Notes under the pieces: model-generated
Database searches by the model: none
The model's input: only the letters and a program-made list of their open reading frames with translations
What the model was told of the DNA's origin: nothing
In this document: piece by piece, positions 1-10,032 of the stretch
How positions within the stretch are numbered: position 1 is the first letter of the stretch
How the letters are laid out: every line of letters starts with the position of its first letter
Program-made: the position numbers and the translations under genes
Assembly: GCF_014280435.1 (NCBI RefSeq)
Contig: NZ_CP060388.1
Coordinates: 3,113,501-3,177,500 of the forward strand
Source: Sphingobium sp. KCTC 72723
Lineage (GTDB): Bacteria; Pseudomonadota; Alphaproteobacteria; Sphingomonadales; Sphingomonadaceae
DNA: 64,000 nucleotides
Reading direction: 5' to 3'

Positions 1-1398
1 CGATCCGTCGTTGCGCTCGTCATTGACGGCGAAGGACGTAAAGCCAGTGGCAGGCGATGCGCGCGGGCCGGCATCCTCGCCCGCTTCGTTCAGGCTGTTG
101 GGTTCGTAATTGGCGCGGCCGGTCGGCACCAGAGTCTGCATCATGCCGTCGCGCTGCATATTGTGGAACGGGCATTTGGGCGCGTTGATCGGGATCTGGT
201 GGAAATTGGTAGTGCCGAGCCGCGATTTTTGCGTGTCGAGATAGGAGAAGAGACGCCCCTGCAACAGCGGATCGTTGGAGAAATCGATGCCGGGAATGAT
301 GTTGCTGGGCAGGAAGGCGACCTGTTCGGTTTCAGCGAAGAAATTATCGACATTGCGGTTCAGCGTCATGCGACCGACGATCTGGACCGGCACGACTTCT
401 TCGGGGATCAGCTTGGTCGCGTCCAGCACGTCATAGGGCTGCTTGGCGGCCCATGCCTCATCGAACACCTGTATGCCCAGATCCCATTGCGGATAATCGC
501 CGCCCGCAATCGCTTCGAACAGGTCGCGGCGGTGGAAATCCGGGTCTGCGCCCGCGATCTTGACCGCTTCGTCCCATGTCGTGGATTCGATGCCCAGCAC
601 CGGCTTCCAGTGGAATTTGACGAAGCGCCCCTCCCCCTTTTCATTGACGAAGCGGAAGCTGTGGACGCCGAATCCTTCCATCATGCGCAACGAGCGGGGA
701 ATGGCGCGGTCGGACATGGCCCACATGACCATGTGCAGGGTTTCGGGCATCAGGCCGACGAAATCCCAGAAAGTGTCGTGGGCGGAACCAGCCTGCGGAT
801 AGCCGCGATCCGCCTCCATCTTCACGCTGTGGACCAGATCGGGGAATTTGATCGCGTCCTGAATGAAGAAGACCGGGATGTTGTTGCCGACCAGATCCCA
901 ATTGCCTGCCTGGGTATAGAGTTTGACGGCAAAGCCGCGCACGTCGCGCGGCGTATCGACCGAACCTGCGCCGCCCGCGACGGTGGAAAAGCGGACGAAC
1001 ACCGGGCAGGTGTCGCCCTTCTTTTGCAGGATCGCGGCCTTGGTCAGTTCCGGGATGGGATTGGTACATTCGAACACGCCATGCGCGCCGGACCCGCGCG
1101 CATGGACGATCCGTTCGGGGATGCGTTCATGGTCGAAATGAAAGATTTTTTCGCGGAGGATGAAATCTTCCAGCAGGGTGGGGCCGCGCGCGCCGGCTTT
1201 CAGGCTATTCTGATTGTCGGCGATGGCATGGCCGTGATTGTCGGTCAGGACCGTGGAGGGATCGTCGCCCTTGACCGTCTGGTGCGTTTCCCCGGCATTG
1301 CCGGTGCCGGTGGAAAAGCCGGGATTGCCTGCGCCGGGCTGATGATCGTGCAGGGCGTTTTCGTTCGCCGGTGAAGTCTTGTCGCCGTTCGCGGGCAT
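1..1398 (-). CDS. katE: Large-subunit (clade 2, HPII-like) catalase, C-terminus outside the window
   Basis: Haem catalase that dismutates hydrogen peroxide; 466 residues are visible and the gene runs off the left edge. The catalytic histidine lies in [13 protein letters not shown], the distal asparagine region in [18 protein letters not shown], and the proximal haem tyrosine in [14 protein letters not shown]. The N-terminal extension before the core ([20 protein letters not shown] region) is typical of the large-subunit clade, which ends in a flavodoxin-like domain not visible here. The ATG at 1396-1398 is preceded by GGAGA at good spacing. No regulator is adjacent. Family assignment is secure; the clade is inferred from the N-terminal extension. 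Confidence 0.95.
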   Translation of the reverse strand, partial: MPANGDKTSPANENALHDHQPGAGNPGFSTGTGNAGETHQTVKGDDPSTVLTDNHGHAIADNQNSLKAGARGPTLLEDFILREKIFHFDHERIPERIVHARGSGAHGVFECTNPIPELTKAAILQKKGDTCPVFVRFSTVAGGAGSVDTPRDVRGFAVKLYTQAGNWDLVGNNIPVFFIQDAIKFPDLVHSVKMEADRGYPQAGSAHDTFWDFVGLMPETLHMVMWAMSDRAIPRSLRMMEGFGVHSFRFVNEKGEGRFVKFHWKPVLGIESTTWDEAVKIAGADPDFHRRDLFEAIAGGDYPQWDLGIQVFDEAWAAKQPYDVLDATKLIPEEVVPVQIVGRMTLNRNVDNFFAETEQVAFLPSNIIPGIDFSNDPLLQGRLFSYLDTQKSRLGTTNFHQIPINAPKCPFHNMQRDGMMQTLVPTGRANYEPNSLNEAGEDAGPRASPATGFTSFAVNDERNDGS

Positions 1399-1514
1399 CG
1401 CTGATTCTCCTGTGGGATGCAGCGATGTGATCGCCGCCAGATTACACAGGGTAACCGTGGGCGAAGCGGGCGGTTCCTCCCCGTGCGATTAAATCGGGCG
1501 GGGCGCAACCTGCA

Positions 1515-2816
1515 TCAAGAGGCCATCACCATGGCGCGACATTCGCCAAGGCCAATGGCGACGCGACCCGGCGCGCTGGCGGTGGCGCGCAGGATGATTT
1601 CGTCGCCATCGGCGATGAAGGCGCGCGTTTCGCCATTGGGCAGCGTGATGGGCGCGGTGCCGCCGACGCTGAGTTCCATCATGCTGCCAAAGCCGTCGCG
1701 CGTAGGGGCGGACAGGGTGCCGGTGCCAAGCAGGTCGCCGGGGTTGAGGTCGCAGCCATTGGATGTGTGGTGCGCGATCATCTGGTGAATGGTCCAGTAC
1801 ATAGAGGTGGCTGGCCCGACGCTCAGGCGCGTTGGCGCTTCGCCCGCATCGCGCATTTTTGTCGTTAGCAGACAGGCTTCGAGCGTCAGGGCAAGCGCGC
1901 CATGCTGCTGATCGTCGGCGTCGTGCAGATAGGGCAGGGGGGCGGGATCGTCATCGGGCCGTGCGGGCTGGGGCAGGCGAAAGGGGGCCATGGCTTCGGC
2001 GGTGACGATCCAGGGGGAAATGGTGGACTGAAAATTCTTGGCCAGGAAGGGGCCGAGCGGCTGATATTCCCACGCCTGAAAATCTCGCGCCGACCAGTCG
2101 TTGAGCAGGCAGAAGCCCGCGACATGATCGGCCGCCTGCGCGATCGGGATGGGGTGGCCCAGCGCATTGCCCGGCCCGACCCACACGCCCAGTTCCAGCT
2201 CATAATCCAGCCGTTCGGTGGGACCATAGGTCGGCGCGTCGGCCTGCGGCGCTTTACGCTGGCCCGACGGGCGGCGCAGCGGCACGCCCGACGCGCGGAT
2301 GGAGGAGGCGCGACCATGATAGCCGATCGGCACATATTTATAGTTGGGCAGCAACGGATTGTCGGGCCGGAACTGGCGACCGACATTATTGGCGTGGTGG
2401 ATGCCGACATAGAAATCGGTGTAGTCGCCGATGCGGGCGGGGACGTGCAGGGTGCAGTCGGCAGCGACGTGGAGATGGGGTTCCACCTGCGCGCGATGGT
2501 GCGAAGTAGACAGCGAGATGGACAGTCTGTGCCGTAATGCGCGGCGCTGGTGCGAGGGGAGCGCAAGCAGGGCGTTTACCGTTGTGGCGCAGGCGGGCGC
2601 GACCAACGCTTCGTCCAGCAGGCCCGCATGGGCGCAGGCGGCCAGATCAAGGATCATGTCGCCGATCGCCACGCCGATCCGTGCTTCCTGACCCGGCGGG
2701 GCGAACAGGCCGAGCGGCAGATTCTGGATCGGGAAGTCGCCATGGCCCTGCGCGCTGGCAACCCAGCTAGTCAGGGCCGGGTCGTGCGTTTCATCGGTTT
2801 CCCACCAGCGCGTCAC
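1515..2816 (-). CDS. fahA: Fumarylacetoacetase
   Basis: Last step of tyrosine/homogentisate degradation: hydrolyses fumarylacetoacetate to fumarate and acetoacetate. The 433 residues match the usual family length. Metal and catalytic motifs are visible: [16 protein letters not shown] (metal Asp and catalytic His), [12 protein letters not shown] (metal Glu pair) and [16 protein letters not shown]. The GTG start at 2814-2816 overlaps the hmgA stop as GTGA and has AAGGAG about 8 nt upstream, so it is probably translationally coupled to hmgA. The smaller frames in this interval are shadows. Confidence 0.96.
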   Translation of the reverse strand: MTRWWETDETHDPALTSWVASAQGHGDFPIQNLPLGLFAPPGQEARIGVAIGDMILDLAACAHAGLLDEALVAPACATTVNALLALPSHQRRALRHRLSISLSTSHHRAQVEPHLHVAADCTLHVPARIGDYTDFYVGIHHANNVGRQFRPDNPLLPNYKYVPIGYHGRASSIRASGVPLRRPSGQRKAPQADAPTYGPTERLDYELELGVWVGPGNALGHPIPIAQAADHVAGFCLLNDWSARDFQAWEYQPLGPFLAKNFQSTISPWIVTAEAMAPFRLPQPARPDDDPAPLPYLHDADDQQHGALALTLEACLLTTKMRDAGEAPTRLSVGPATSMYWTIHQMIAHHTSNGCDLNPGDLLGTGTLSAPTRDGFGSMMELSVGGTAPITLPNGETRAFIADGDEIILRATASAPGRVAIGLGECRAMVMAS

Positions 2817-4153
2817 GGTTTCTCTCCTTGTGTACCGGGTCGTGTGCCGGGGCGTGTGCCGGGCAGTTGCGCCTTGGCAAAGCCCGTCCAGCAGGCGTCA
2901 TAATCAGGTTGCAACAGCGGCGTTTGCATCGCCCAGCCCGTTGTGCAGAAGGGCAGGCGGCTTTCGAACATGAAGGCCATGCCATTGTCGATCTTCTGCG
3001 GCGAAAGCGTCGCGGCAATGGCCCTGGCATAGCTGGCCGCGTCGGGACCATGGGCGGCCATGCCATTGTGCAGCGATCCGCCGCCGGGCGCGAAACCGCC
3101 TGCTTTGGCGTCATATTCCCCCTCGATCAGCCCCATATATTCGCTCATGACATTGCGGTGGAACCAGGGCGGGCGGAACGTATCCTCCGCCACCATCCAG
3201 CGCGGCGGGAACAGGACGAAATCGATATTGGCGGTGCCGGGGGTGTCGGACGGCGACGTCAGCACCGTGAAGATCGACGGGTCGGGATGATCGTAGCTGA
3301 CCGTGCCGATCGTGTTGAAACGGGTGAGGTCATAGCGGTAAGGCGCGGCATTGCCGTGCCAGGCGACGACGTCGAACGGGCTGTGCGGCAGGGTGGTGGT
3401 CCAGAGGCGACCCTGAAATTTCTGGACGATTTTGCAGGAGCGTTCGACATCCTCGAACGCGGCCACGGGCGCTTCGAAATCGCGGGAGTTGGCCAGGCCA
3501 TTGGATCCGATCGGGCCAAGGTCGGGCAGGCGGAACAGGCCGCCATGATTTTCGCAGATATATCCGCGCACGGGACCATCGGGCAGTTCCACCCGAAAGC
3601 GTAACCCGCGCGGGATCAGCGCGATCTGGCGCGGGGCGATGGTCAGCACGCCCAGTTCGGTCACGATCCGCAATGCGCCGACCTGCGGCACGATCAGCCA
3701 TTCGCCATCGGCGCAGAAGAAAGCGCGGTCGATCATGGAGGCGCTGGCGGCATAAAGATGGATCGCGCAGCCATGGCCGCTGGCAGCGTCGCCATTGCCC
3801 GCGATGGTGACGAGGCCGTCGATGAAATCGACCGGATCGCCCGACAGCGGCATAGGGTTCCAGCGCAGCCGGTTGGGGGAGGCGGGGTAATCCGTAAACG
3901 GTCCCGACCGCAACAGGCTGTCGCGGCCATAGAGCGCAAAAGGCGGATGCCCCGCCGCCGGGCGCAGGCGATAGAGCCAGCTGCGCCGGTTTTCGTGGCG
4001 GGGCGCGGTGAAGGCGGTGGCGGAAAATTGTTCGGCATAAAGGCCGAAGGGCGTGTGCTGGGGCGAGTTGCGGCCGACCGGCAATGCGCCCGCGACCGCT
4101 TCGCTCACATGGTGATTGCCAAAGCCGGGTAGAGTCGCCTCAGGAGCGTGCAT
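2813..4153 (-). CDS. hmgA: Homogentisate 1,2-dioxygenase
   Basis: Iron-dependent ring cleavage of homogentisate to maleylacetoacetate. Family signatures include [12 protein letters not shown] at the N-terminus and the iron-ligand region [19 protein letters not shown] followed by [13 protein letters not shown] place the start at the ATG ending at 4153 ([11 protein letters not shown]), which has GAGGA 5-6 nt upstream. An in-frame GTG at 4165 overlaps the hpd stop but has no visible ribosome-binding site. Length is 446 residues, usual for the family. It sits between hpd and fahA in the same transcription unit. Confidence 0.96.
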   Translation of the reverse strand: MHAPEATLPGFGNHHVSEAVAGALPVGRNSPQHTPFGLYAEQFSATAFTAPRHENRRSWLYRLRPAAGHPPFALYGRDSLLRSGPFTDYPASPNRLRWNPMPLSGDPVDFIDGLVTIAGNGDAASGHGCAIHLYAASASMIDRAFFCADGEWLIVPQVGALRIVTELGVLTIAPRQIALIPRGLRFRVELPDGPVRGYICENHGGLFRLPDLGPIGSNGLANSRDFEAPVAAFEDVERSCKIVQKFQGRLWTTTLPHSPFDVVAWHGNAAPYRYDLTRFNTIGTVSYDHPDPSIFTVLTSPSDTPGTANIDFVLFPPRWMVAEDTFRPPWFHRNVMSEYMGLIEGEYDAKAGGFAPGGGSLHNGMAAHGPDAASYARAIAATLSPQKIDNGMAFMFESRLPFCTTGWAMQTPLLQPDYDACWTGFAKAQLPGTRPGTRPGTQGEKP

Positions 4154-4161
4154 GGCCGTCC

Positions 4162-5217
4162 TCACGCATCGACGCTGACGACGCCGCGCCGGATCTGGTC
4201 CAGCTCGATGCTTTCGAACAAAGCCTGGAAATTGCCGTTGCCGAACCCCTCATTGCCCTTGCGCTGGATGATTTCGAAGAAGATCGGGCCAAACATATTT
4301 TCTGTGAAGATCTGGAGCAATATGCCCTCGTCATCCTCGACGCTGCCGTCGATCAGGATGCGGTTGGCTTTCAGGCGCGCAATGTCCTCGCCATGGCCCG
4401 GCACCCTCTGGTCCACCAGTTCATAATAGGTGTCGATCGTATCCTGCAACCGCACGCCGCGCGCGCGCAGTTTCTCGACCGTGGCGTAGATGTCGGGGGT
4501 GGTCATGGCGAGATGCTGGATGCCTTCGCCCTTATATTCGCGGATGAATTCCTCGATCTGGCTTTTGTCGTCCTGGCTTTCGTTGAGCGGGATGCGGATC
4601 GCGCGGTCGGGCGCGATCATGGCCTGACTGAACAGGGCCGTGGCCTGTCCCTTTATGTCGAAGAATTTCTGCTCCTCGAAATTGAACAAAGTGCGGTAAA
4701 ATTCGCTCCACACCTGCATCTGCCCGCGCCGGACATTGTGAGTCAGATGGTCGAGCAGGTCGAGGCCGACGCTGTTGGCCGCTTCGGCTTCGCGCCAGCC
4801 GGGAAATTCCGCCCAGTCGGCATAGAGATCCGCGTCGTCGCGCACGAAATAGAGGTAGGAGCCGCCAATGCCCTGAATGACGGTGTCGTCCTCGTCCGTG
4901 GCCTTGGCCCCATGGGCCAGCGCCCATTGCATCGCGGCGGCCGGATCGCTCACGCGAAAGGCCATGGCGCTGGCCGAGGGGCCATGATCGCCCCGGAACG
5001 CCGCGACTCGCCCGGCATCGTCGCGGTTGAGCATCAGGTTGATGCGGCCCTGCTTGTAACGGGTGATATTCTTGGCCGGGTGGCGGTGGGTGGGGACGAA
5101 GCCCAACTGCTCGAACTGGCGGGCCATCGCCGCCGGATCGGGCGAGGTGAATTCGACAAATTCAAAGCCGTTGAGGCCCAGCGGATTGTCGGTAGAGCTA
5201 TTCGTTTCGGCGGTCAT
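4162..5217 (-). CDS. hpd: 4-hydroxyphenylpyruvate dioxygenase
   Basis: Converts 4-hydroxyphenylpyruvate to homogentisate using Fe(II) and O2. Two vicinal-oxygen-chelate halves are present; the metal triad can be read as His in LLDHLTHNV, His in [11 protein letters not shown] and Glu in [11 protein letters not shown]. The start is [10 protein letters not shown] at 5217, with GAGAGG just upstream. The frame is open further upstream, but that extension (MRNWRGSPIW...) looks like non-coding read-back into phhA. 351 residues, normal length. Second gene of phhA-hpd-hmgA-fahA. Confidence 0.95.
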   Translation of the reverse strand: MTAETNSSTDNPLGLNGFEFVEFTSPDPAAMARQFEQLGFVPTHRHPAKNITRYKQGRINLMLNRDDAGRVAAFRGDHGPSASAMAFRVSDPAAAMQWALAHGAKATDEDDTVIQGIGGSYLYFVRDDADLYADWAEFPGWREAEAANSVGLDLLDHLTHNVRRGQMQVWSEFYRTLFNFEEQKFFDIKGQATALFSQAMIAPDRAIRIPLNESQDDKSQIEEFIREYKGEGIQHLAMTTPDIYATVEKLRARGVRLQDTIDTYYELVDQRVPGHGEDIARLKANRILIDGSVEDDEGILLQIFTENMFGPIFFEIIQRKGNEGFGNGNFQALFESIELDQIRRGVVSVDA

Positions 5218-5239
5218 GGGGGCATCCTCTCTCAATTTT

Positions 5240-6100
5240 TTATGATGTGATTGCGCGGGCATGGGCCTGAGTGCCGTGGGTAAAGACGCGGTCGGTGGGC
5301 AGGACCGCGTCGGTTGCCAGATCGGGCTGCCCCTCCAGTTCCGCATAGAGGGGCGCGAAGTCCGTCTCGACCGTCTGGCGCAACAGATCCTCGAAACTGT
5401 CGATGACGAAATAGCTCTGCTGATAATCGTCGATCTTATACTGGGTGCGCATCAGCCGTTTCAGGTCGAAGCCCAGCCGGTTGGGGGAGGGATCGTCCAG
5501 CGCGAAGCGGGACTCGCCATAGGAGGAGACGATACCCGCACCATAAAGCCGCAAGCCATCATCCTGCCGGATCAGTCCGAATTCGACGGTATACCAATAA
5601 AGCCGCGCCAGCCGCGCGATCGCGCCCAGCCCGTCGGCGCGCAGGCCACCTTGCCCATAAGCCTGCATGAAATCGGCAAAGGCGGGGTTGGCGAGCAGGG
5701 GGACATGGCCGAACACGTCGTGGAAAATGTCGGGTTCCTGCAAATAGTCGATCTGGTCGGGCGTGCGGATGAAGCGCCCGGCAACAAAGCGGCGATTGGC
5801 CAGATGGTCGAAAAACAGGGCGTCGGGGACGAGGCCGGGGACGGCCACGACCTGCCAGCCGGTCGCTTTCATCAGCCGTTCGGACAGGGCATCGAAATCG
5901 GGGATGCCCGGCTGGTCCATGCGCAATATGTCCAGTCCGGCCATGAATTGCGGCACGACCCGGTCGGCCAGCATCGCGCTTTGCCGCGCGAACAGATGGT
6001 CCCATGTCGCATGGTCGGCCGCGCTGTAGCGGTCCCATTGTTGCGGGATCGTCCAGTCGGCGGCGGCCCCTTCCGGCCGTTCCATGATCGCATCTGCCAT
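5240..6100 (-). CDS. phhA: Phenylalanine 4-monooxygenase
   Basis: Pterin- and iron-dependent hydroxylation of phenylalanine to tyrosine, the entry to the pathway encoded downstream. The diagnostic FHDVFGHVPLL motif contains both iron-binding histidines, and the third ligand is expected in WYTVEFGLI. 286 residues fits the bacterial single-domain enzyme. It is the first gene of the minus-strand unit, 22 nt before hpd, and is divergent from an Lrp-family regulator. The ribosome-binding site before the chosen ATG is weak. No 4a-carbinolamine dehydratase (phhB) or aromatic aminotransferase is present in the window. Confidence 0.95.
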   Translation of the reverse strand: MADAIMERPEGAAADWTIPQQWDRYSAADHATWDHLFARQSAMLADRVVPQFMAGLDILRMDQPGIPDFDALSERLMKATGWQVVAVPGLVPDALFFDHLANRRFVAGRFIRTPDQIDYLQEPDIFHDVFGHVPLLANPAFADFMQAYGQGGLRADGLGAIARLARLYWYTVEFGLIRQDDGLRLYGAGIVSSYGESRFALDDPSPNRLGFDLKRLMRTQYKIDDYQQSYFVIDSFEDLLRQTVETDFAPLYAELEGQPDLATDAVLPTDRVFTHGTQAHARAITS

Positions 6101-6159
6101 GGGGCGATTGTGTCACGGAAAATCGGAAAAAGGCTTTCAAATTTCGGATGAATTGCGGC

Positions 6160-6176
6160 ATATATGATGCATATAT
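6160..6176. promoter_or_regulatory. Candidate Lrp-type operator between phhA and the regulator gene
   Basis: An AT-rich inverted repeat, ATATATG-ATG-CATATAT (7-bp perfect arms, 3-bp centre), lies in the 94-bp divergent gap in an otherwise GC-rich region. Lrp/AsnC regulators usually bind AT-rich palindromes of about this size. Binding is inferred. Confidence 0.5.
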
Positions 6177-6194
6177 TTCATGATATGGTGATTT

Positions 6195-6665
6195 ATGAAA
6201 TCAGACTATCAGCCCGATGCCGTCGACCGGCGCATATTGGAGCAGCTTCAGGTCGATGCGACTCTGAGCAATGCAGAGCTTGCCGAACGAGTGGGCAGTT
6301 CGGCGGCGTCCTGTTGGCGGCGGGTGCGCAATCTGGAGGAAAAAGGGGTGCTGGGTCCGGCCGTCCGCCTGCTCAATGCCGCCGCGATCGACCGCAAGGT
6401 CAACATCCTGTGCAATGTCCGCGTGCGCAGCCATGCCCGCGACGTCCGCGGCGCGTTCGAGGATTTCGTGCGCCAGCGGCGTGAGGTCATGGAATGTTAT
6501 TCGATGTCGGGGGAGTGGGATTATCTGTTGCGGGTGGTGGCGCAGGATGTCGCGGATTATGAGCATTTCCTGATGCGCGTGCTGCTCGAACACCCTTCCG
6601 TCGGCAATGCGTCATCCCATTTCGCGCTGTCGCTGACCAAATATACCACGGCGCTGCCGGTATAG
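6195..6665 (+). CDS. Lrp/AsnC family transcriptional regulator of the phenylalanine/tyrosine unit
   Basis: 156 residues. The N-terminal winged helix includes DRRILEQLQVDATLSNAELAERVGSSAASCWRRVRNLEE in outline, followed by an AsnC ligand-binding (RAM) domain with the typical MSGEWDYLLRVVAQDVADYEHF stretch. It is divergent from phhA, with an AT-rich palindrome in the gap, so it probably senses an aromatic amino acid and controls phhA-hpd-hmgA-fahA as well as itself. The effector is not determinable from sequence. Confidence 0.92.
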   Translation: MKSDYQPDAVDRRILEQLQVDATLSNAELAERVGSSAASCWRRVRNLEEKGVLGPAVRLLNAAAIDRKVNILCNVRVRSHARDVRGAFEDFVRQRREVMECYSMSGEWDYLLRVVAQDVADYEHFLMRVLLEHPSVGNASSHFALSLTKYTTALPV

Positions 6666-6667
6666 GA

Positions 6668-6880
6668 TCAGGGGTGCGGGCGCGGTACGGGTTGAAGCTG
6701 CTGCGAAATTTCCAGCATGATCTGGTCATGCGGAAAATCGCTGCAACTGCCCGACGTGCGGATTTCCTGCTGGCTGATGTCGATCATATGCTGTGGTGCC
6801 TTGGGACCATAGGCCGCGACGAGCGCAGCGGCCGTTTCGCGTATCTTTTCAGGGGACCAGGACGCTTGCGCCATCATCAT
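6668..6880 (-). CDS. Small hypothetical protein, 70 aa
   Basis: Starts MMMAQASWSPEKI and ends HP; the ATG at 6878-6880 is preceded by GAAGGA at good spacing, which is the main support. No signal peptide or membrane segment is seen. The sequence looks soluble with an N-terminal helix (SPEKIRETAAALVAAYG). It converges on the Lrp gene with a 2-nt gap. I recognise no function. Confidence 0.6.
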   Translation of the reverse strand: MMMAQASWSPEKIRETAAALVAAYGPKAPQHMIDISQQEIRTSGSCSDFPHDQIMLEISQQLQPVPRPHP

Positions 6881-7068
6881 CGTCCTTCGCGATAAAGAGG
6901 CAGATATATTGCGCCACGGATTGCGCCTGACAATGCCGAAAAATTCATCCAACCCCTCCCTGCAATGCGGTTCAGAACATAGCGGTACAATTTTCTAGGT
7001 AAAATAACCAGTTTATACAAGGGGCTTGTTGGCCTATAGCGCGCGCCACAACGGCGTGGACGGTTTCG

Positions 7069-7698
7069 ATGGCATCAGTGCGGCACAACAGGGCAGGAAG
7101 CGAAACCCGCGCCACCATATTGGATTGCGCGGTCGGCGTGATACTGGACCATGGGATCGGCGGTTTGACGTTGCAGGAAGTCGCGCGCCGGGCGGACATC
7201 AAATATGGCAATCTGACCCACCATTACCCCAGTCGCGACATGTTGATGACGGCGGTGCTGGACTCGCTGGAAGCCCGCTATCTGGAAGAATTCGGCGCGT
7301 TCGCCCTGTCTATTGCCGATGCGCCGGGGTCGCCGGTCGAATATTTGCTGGGCTGGTTGCTGGACGATGCCGTCACGCGCGAAACGGCGGGGATATTTCT
7401 GGAGCTATGGGCCAGCGCCACGCGCGATCGGCAAGTCGCGGACCGGGTCAGTCGCCTCTATGATCAGGCGGTCGATGCGTGCATCCGGGCGCTGGGCGCT
7501 TCGCCATCTGCTGATAGTGCGCAACCGTTGCGGGAAGCGCTCTATCTGCTTGGCACAGTGGTGGAAGGCAGTTCGGCGCTGTTTTCCACCCGCACCGGCG
7601 ATGCGGCACTCTACCGCGCCTTCCGCCGCGACGCGCTGCTGCTGGTCAAGCCGCTGATCGAACAAAGGCTGGCCGAGGCGCGCGCCGGTTCGGCCTGA
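7069..7698 (+). CDS. TetR family transcriptional regulator
   Basis: 209 residues. The N-terminal helix-turn-helix spans roughly residues 14-60, with the recognition region LTLQEVARRADIKYGNLTHHYPSRDML, followed by a variable ligand-binding domain. It lies about 200 bp upstream of, and in the same direction as, a TonB-dependent receptor, but I see no direct link. The ribosome-binding site before the ATG is weak. Ligand and targets are unknown. Confidence 0.88.
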   Translation: MASVRHNRAGSETRATILDCAVGVILDHGIGGLTLQEVARRADIKYGNLTHHYPSRDMLMTAVLDSLEARYLEEFGAFALSIADAPGSPVEYLLGWLLDDAVTRETAGIFLELWASATRDRQVADRVSRLYDQAVDACIRALGASPSADSAQPLREALYLLGTVVEGSSALFSTRTGDAALYRAFRRDALLLVKPLIEQRLAEARAGSA

Positions 7699-7858
7699 TA
7701 CGGGTCACGCCCGGTCGCGATGGCCGCATATATTGCTGATCCCGCTTTATGCGATTGGCCATGTCTCTGTAATGTTACAAAATGTTGCAGCAGCGCCTTT
7801 GCGTGCCTGCGCGATTGACCAGGCGAAGCTTCCCCCACATCAGGCGCTCAAGTCTAAC

Positions 7859-7871
7859 GCGACTTAGTCGC
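7859..7871. promoter_or_regulatory. Short perfect palindrome upstream of the siderophore-type receptor
   Basis: GCGACT-T-AGTCGC, 6-bp perfect arms, ends 27 nt before the receptor start. It could be an operator for the upstream TetR protein or a small leader hairpin. No canonical Fur box is recognisable beside it. Confidence 0.3.
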
Positions 7872-7898
7872 AATATTAGTTTTTCTTGGGGTATGTCC

Positions 7899-10028
7899 AT
7901 GTCGCTGTCTGTTTTGCATCCTGCGCACCTTTCGACAGCCTGCGCCAGCATGATCGCGGTCGCCGCTGTCCTGTCCGCGCCGGTGATGGCGGCCGATGCC
8001 GCGCCTACCGCCGATGCCGAACAATCCAGCGCTATCGTCGTCACTGCCGCCGGTTATGAACAGTCGATCATCGAAGCGCCCGCCAGCATCACCGTATTGG
8101 GGCGCGAGGAATTGCAGGAAAAGCGTTTCGGCAGTCTGGCCGAAGCGTTGCAGGATGTGCAGGGCGTGGATGTCGGCGGCGAAGCGGGAAAGACCGGCGG
8201 CCTCAACATCTCCATTCGCGGGATGCCCAGCGACTATACGCTGGTCCTGATCGACGGGCGCCGCCAGAATGCGCCGGGCGGCGTCACTCCCAACGGCTTT
8301 GGCGAAACATCGACCAGCTTCCTGCCGCCCTTTTCCGCGATCGACCGGATCGAAGTGGTGCGCGGTCCCATGTCCACGCTTTACGGGTCGGACGCGATGG
8401 GCGGTGTCGTCAACATCATCACCCGCAAGGTCGGCAATCGCTGGGTCGGCACCGCGAGCGCGGAAAGCACGATCCAGGGCGATGATCGTTTCGGCAATAT
8501 CCAGTCGATCAACGGCTTCGCGCAGGGACCGATCGTCAGGGATCTGGTCGGGCTGACGCTGCGCGGCAGCGTGTTCCACCGCGAAGGGTCGAACATCGAT
8601 ATTCCCGGCGATCCTGCGTTGACGCTGGGGCGCAACCCGGTGCGGTCTGACGTCTATACCTATGGCGGGCGGCTGAGTTTTACGCCCCATGCCGACCATG
8701 ATCTGTGGGTCGAATATGATCGCAACGAACAAAGCTATGACAATAGCGAGGGGCAGCTTGGCACGTTGGGGTCGGGCGGTTACGCGCCGGAACAGCGGTT
8801 CAACCGCAGCAATTATGTGGTCGCGCATAGCTGGCGCATGGGTTTTGGCCAGCTGGACACCACGCTGACCCGGAACGAGACAGAGACGATCGGCCGCCTG
8901 ATCCCCAATGGCACGCCGGGCGCAGCGGCGGGCAGCCCGCGCACGCTGGAGGCGCGCAACGACATTCTGGATTCACGTTTCGCGGGGAAGGTCGGCCCGG
9001 TCGCCTTCACGGTCGGCGGCCAATATTGGAAAGCCCGCATGGTCGAGGGGGTTGCGCCCGAACCGTTCAAATTTACGCAATGGGCGGGCTTTGCCGAAGC
9101 GACGCTGACCGTGGCGGACGGGTTCAACATCACCGGCGGCGCGCGTTATGACGACCATTCGACATTCGGCAATAAATGGTCGCCGCGTGCCTATGCCGTG
9201 TGGAACATCACGGATGCGCTGACCCTGAAAGGTGGCGTCAGCCGGGGGTTCAAGACGCCGCGCGTCGAACAGATCGCCGAAGGGATCATCGGTTTCGGCA
9301 GTCAGGGCCGGGTGCCGTTGCTGGGATCGCCGGGCCTGACGCCCGAAACCAGCACCAGTTATGAAGCGGGGCTATATTATGACGGGCAAGGCTTCTTCAG
9401 CGGCAATGTCACCCTGTTCAACAATGATTTCAACGACAAGATCGCGTCCGGTCCGGGCATCCCCAATTGCCGTTTCGTCAGCAATCCCAACCTGCCCGGC
9501 TGCGTCGATGTCGGCAATTTCCCGGCGGTCGAATTATTCAGCCAGTCGATCAACATCGACAAGGCGCGCACGCGCGGGGTGGAAGTTGCGACCCGCTTCG
9601 CCTTCACGCCATCGGTGTCGCTGAGCGCCAACTATACCTATACCGAAACGGAGCAGCTGAGCGGCGCGGAGCAGGGATTGCCGCTGGTGGGGATGCCCAA
9701 ACATATGTTGAACGGCAATCTGCGCTGGAAACTGGACGACAAATCGAGCCTGTGGGCGCGGGCGGAGATCCGGTCCAGCCGTTATCGCGGGGCCAATGCG
9801 CAACAGGCCGCACTGGGCGATTTCCGCGCCTATGAGGTGTTTCATCTGGGCGGCAATTATCAGGTCACGCCCGCGTTCCGCCTGTCCGCGACGGTCAACA
9901 ATCTGCTCGACACCGATTATGCGATCTATGTCCCCTATCGCAGCGGGAGCGCGACGGTCTTCACGCCTGCCTATTCGATCAATCAGGAAGGCCGCCGCCT
10001 CTGGCTGTCCGCCACCGTCGATTTCTAA
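7899..10028 (+). CDS. TonB-dependent siderophore receptor, FepA/CirA-like
   Basis: Outer-membrane gated barrel importing a ferric chelate using TonB energy. A signal peptide ends near APVMAADA, followed by a TonB box-like SSAIVVTAAG. The plug contains RIEVVRGPMSTLYGSDAMGGVVNIITRKVG, seen in outline, and the barrel ends with the terminal aromatic LSATVDF. I choose the ATG at 7899 because the GGGG at 7888-7891 is correctly spaced for it; an ATG at 7893 is the alternative. About 709 residues. There is no neighbouring siderophore biosynthesis or ABC transporter, so the substrate is inferred only from the plug sequence. Confidence 0.9.
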   Translation: MSLSVLHPAHLSTACASMIAVAAVLSAPVMAADAAPTADAEQSSAIVVTAAGYEQSIIEAPASITVLGREELQEKRFGSLAEALQDVQGVDVGGEAGKTGGLNISIRGMPSDYTLVLIDGRRQNAPGGVTPNGFGETSTSFLPPFSAIDRIEVVRGPMSTLYGSDAMGGVVNIITRKVGNRWVGTASAESTIQGDDRFGNIQSINGFAQGPIVRDLVGLTLRGSVFHREGSNIDIPGDPALTLGRNPVRSDVYTYGGRLSFTPHADHDLWVEYDRNEQSYDNSEGQLGTLGSGGYAPEQRFNRSNYVVAHSWRMGFGQLDTTLTRNETETIGRLIPNGTPGAAAGSPRTLEARNDILDSRFAGKVGPVAFTVGGQYWKARMVEGVAPEPFKFTQWAGFAEATLTVADGFNITGGARYDDHSTFGNKWSPRAYAVWNITDALTLKGGVSRGFKTPRVEQIAEGIIGFGSQGRVPLLGSPGLTPETSTSYEAGLYYDGQGFFSGNVTLFNNDFNDKIASGPGIPNCRFVSNPNLPGCVDVGNFPAVELFSQSINIDKARTRGVEVATRFAFTPSVSLSANYTYTETEQLSGAEQGLPLVGMPKHMLNGNLRWKLDDKSSLWARAEIRSSRYRGANAQQAALGDFRAYEVFHLGGNYQVTPAFRLSATVNNLLDTDYAIYVPYRSGSATVFTPAYSINQEGRRLWLSATVDF

Positions 10029-10032
10029 TCGC

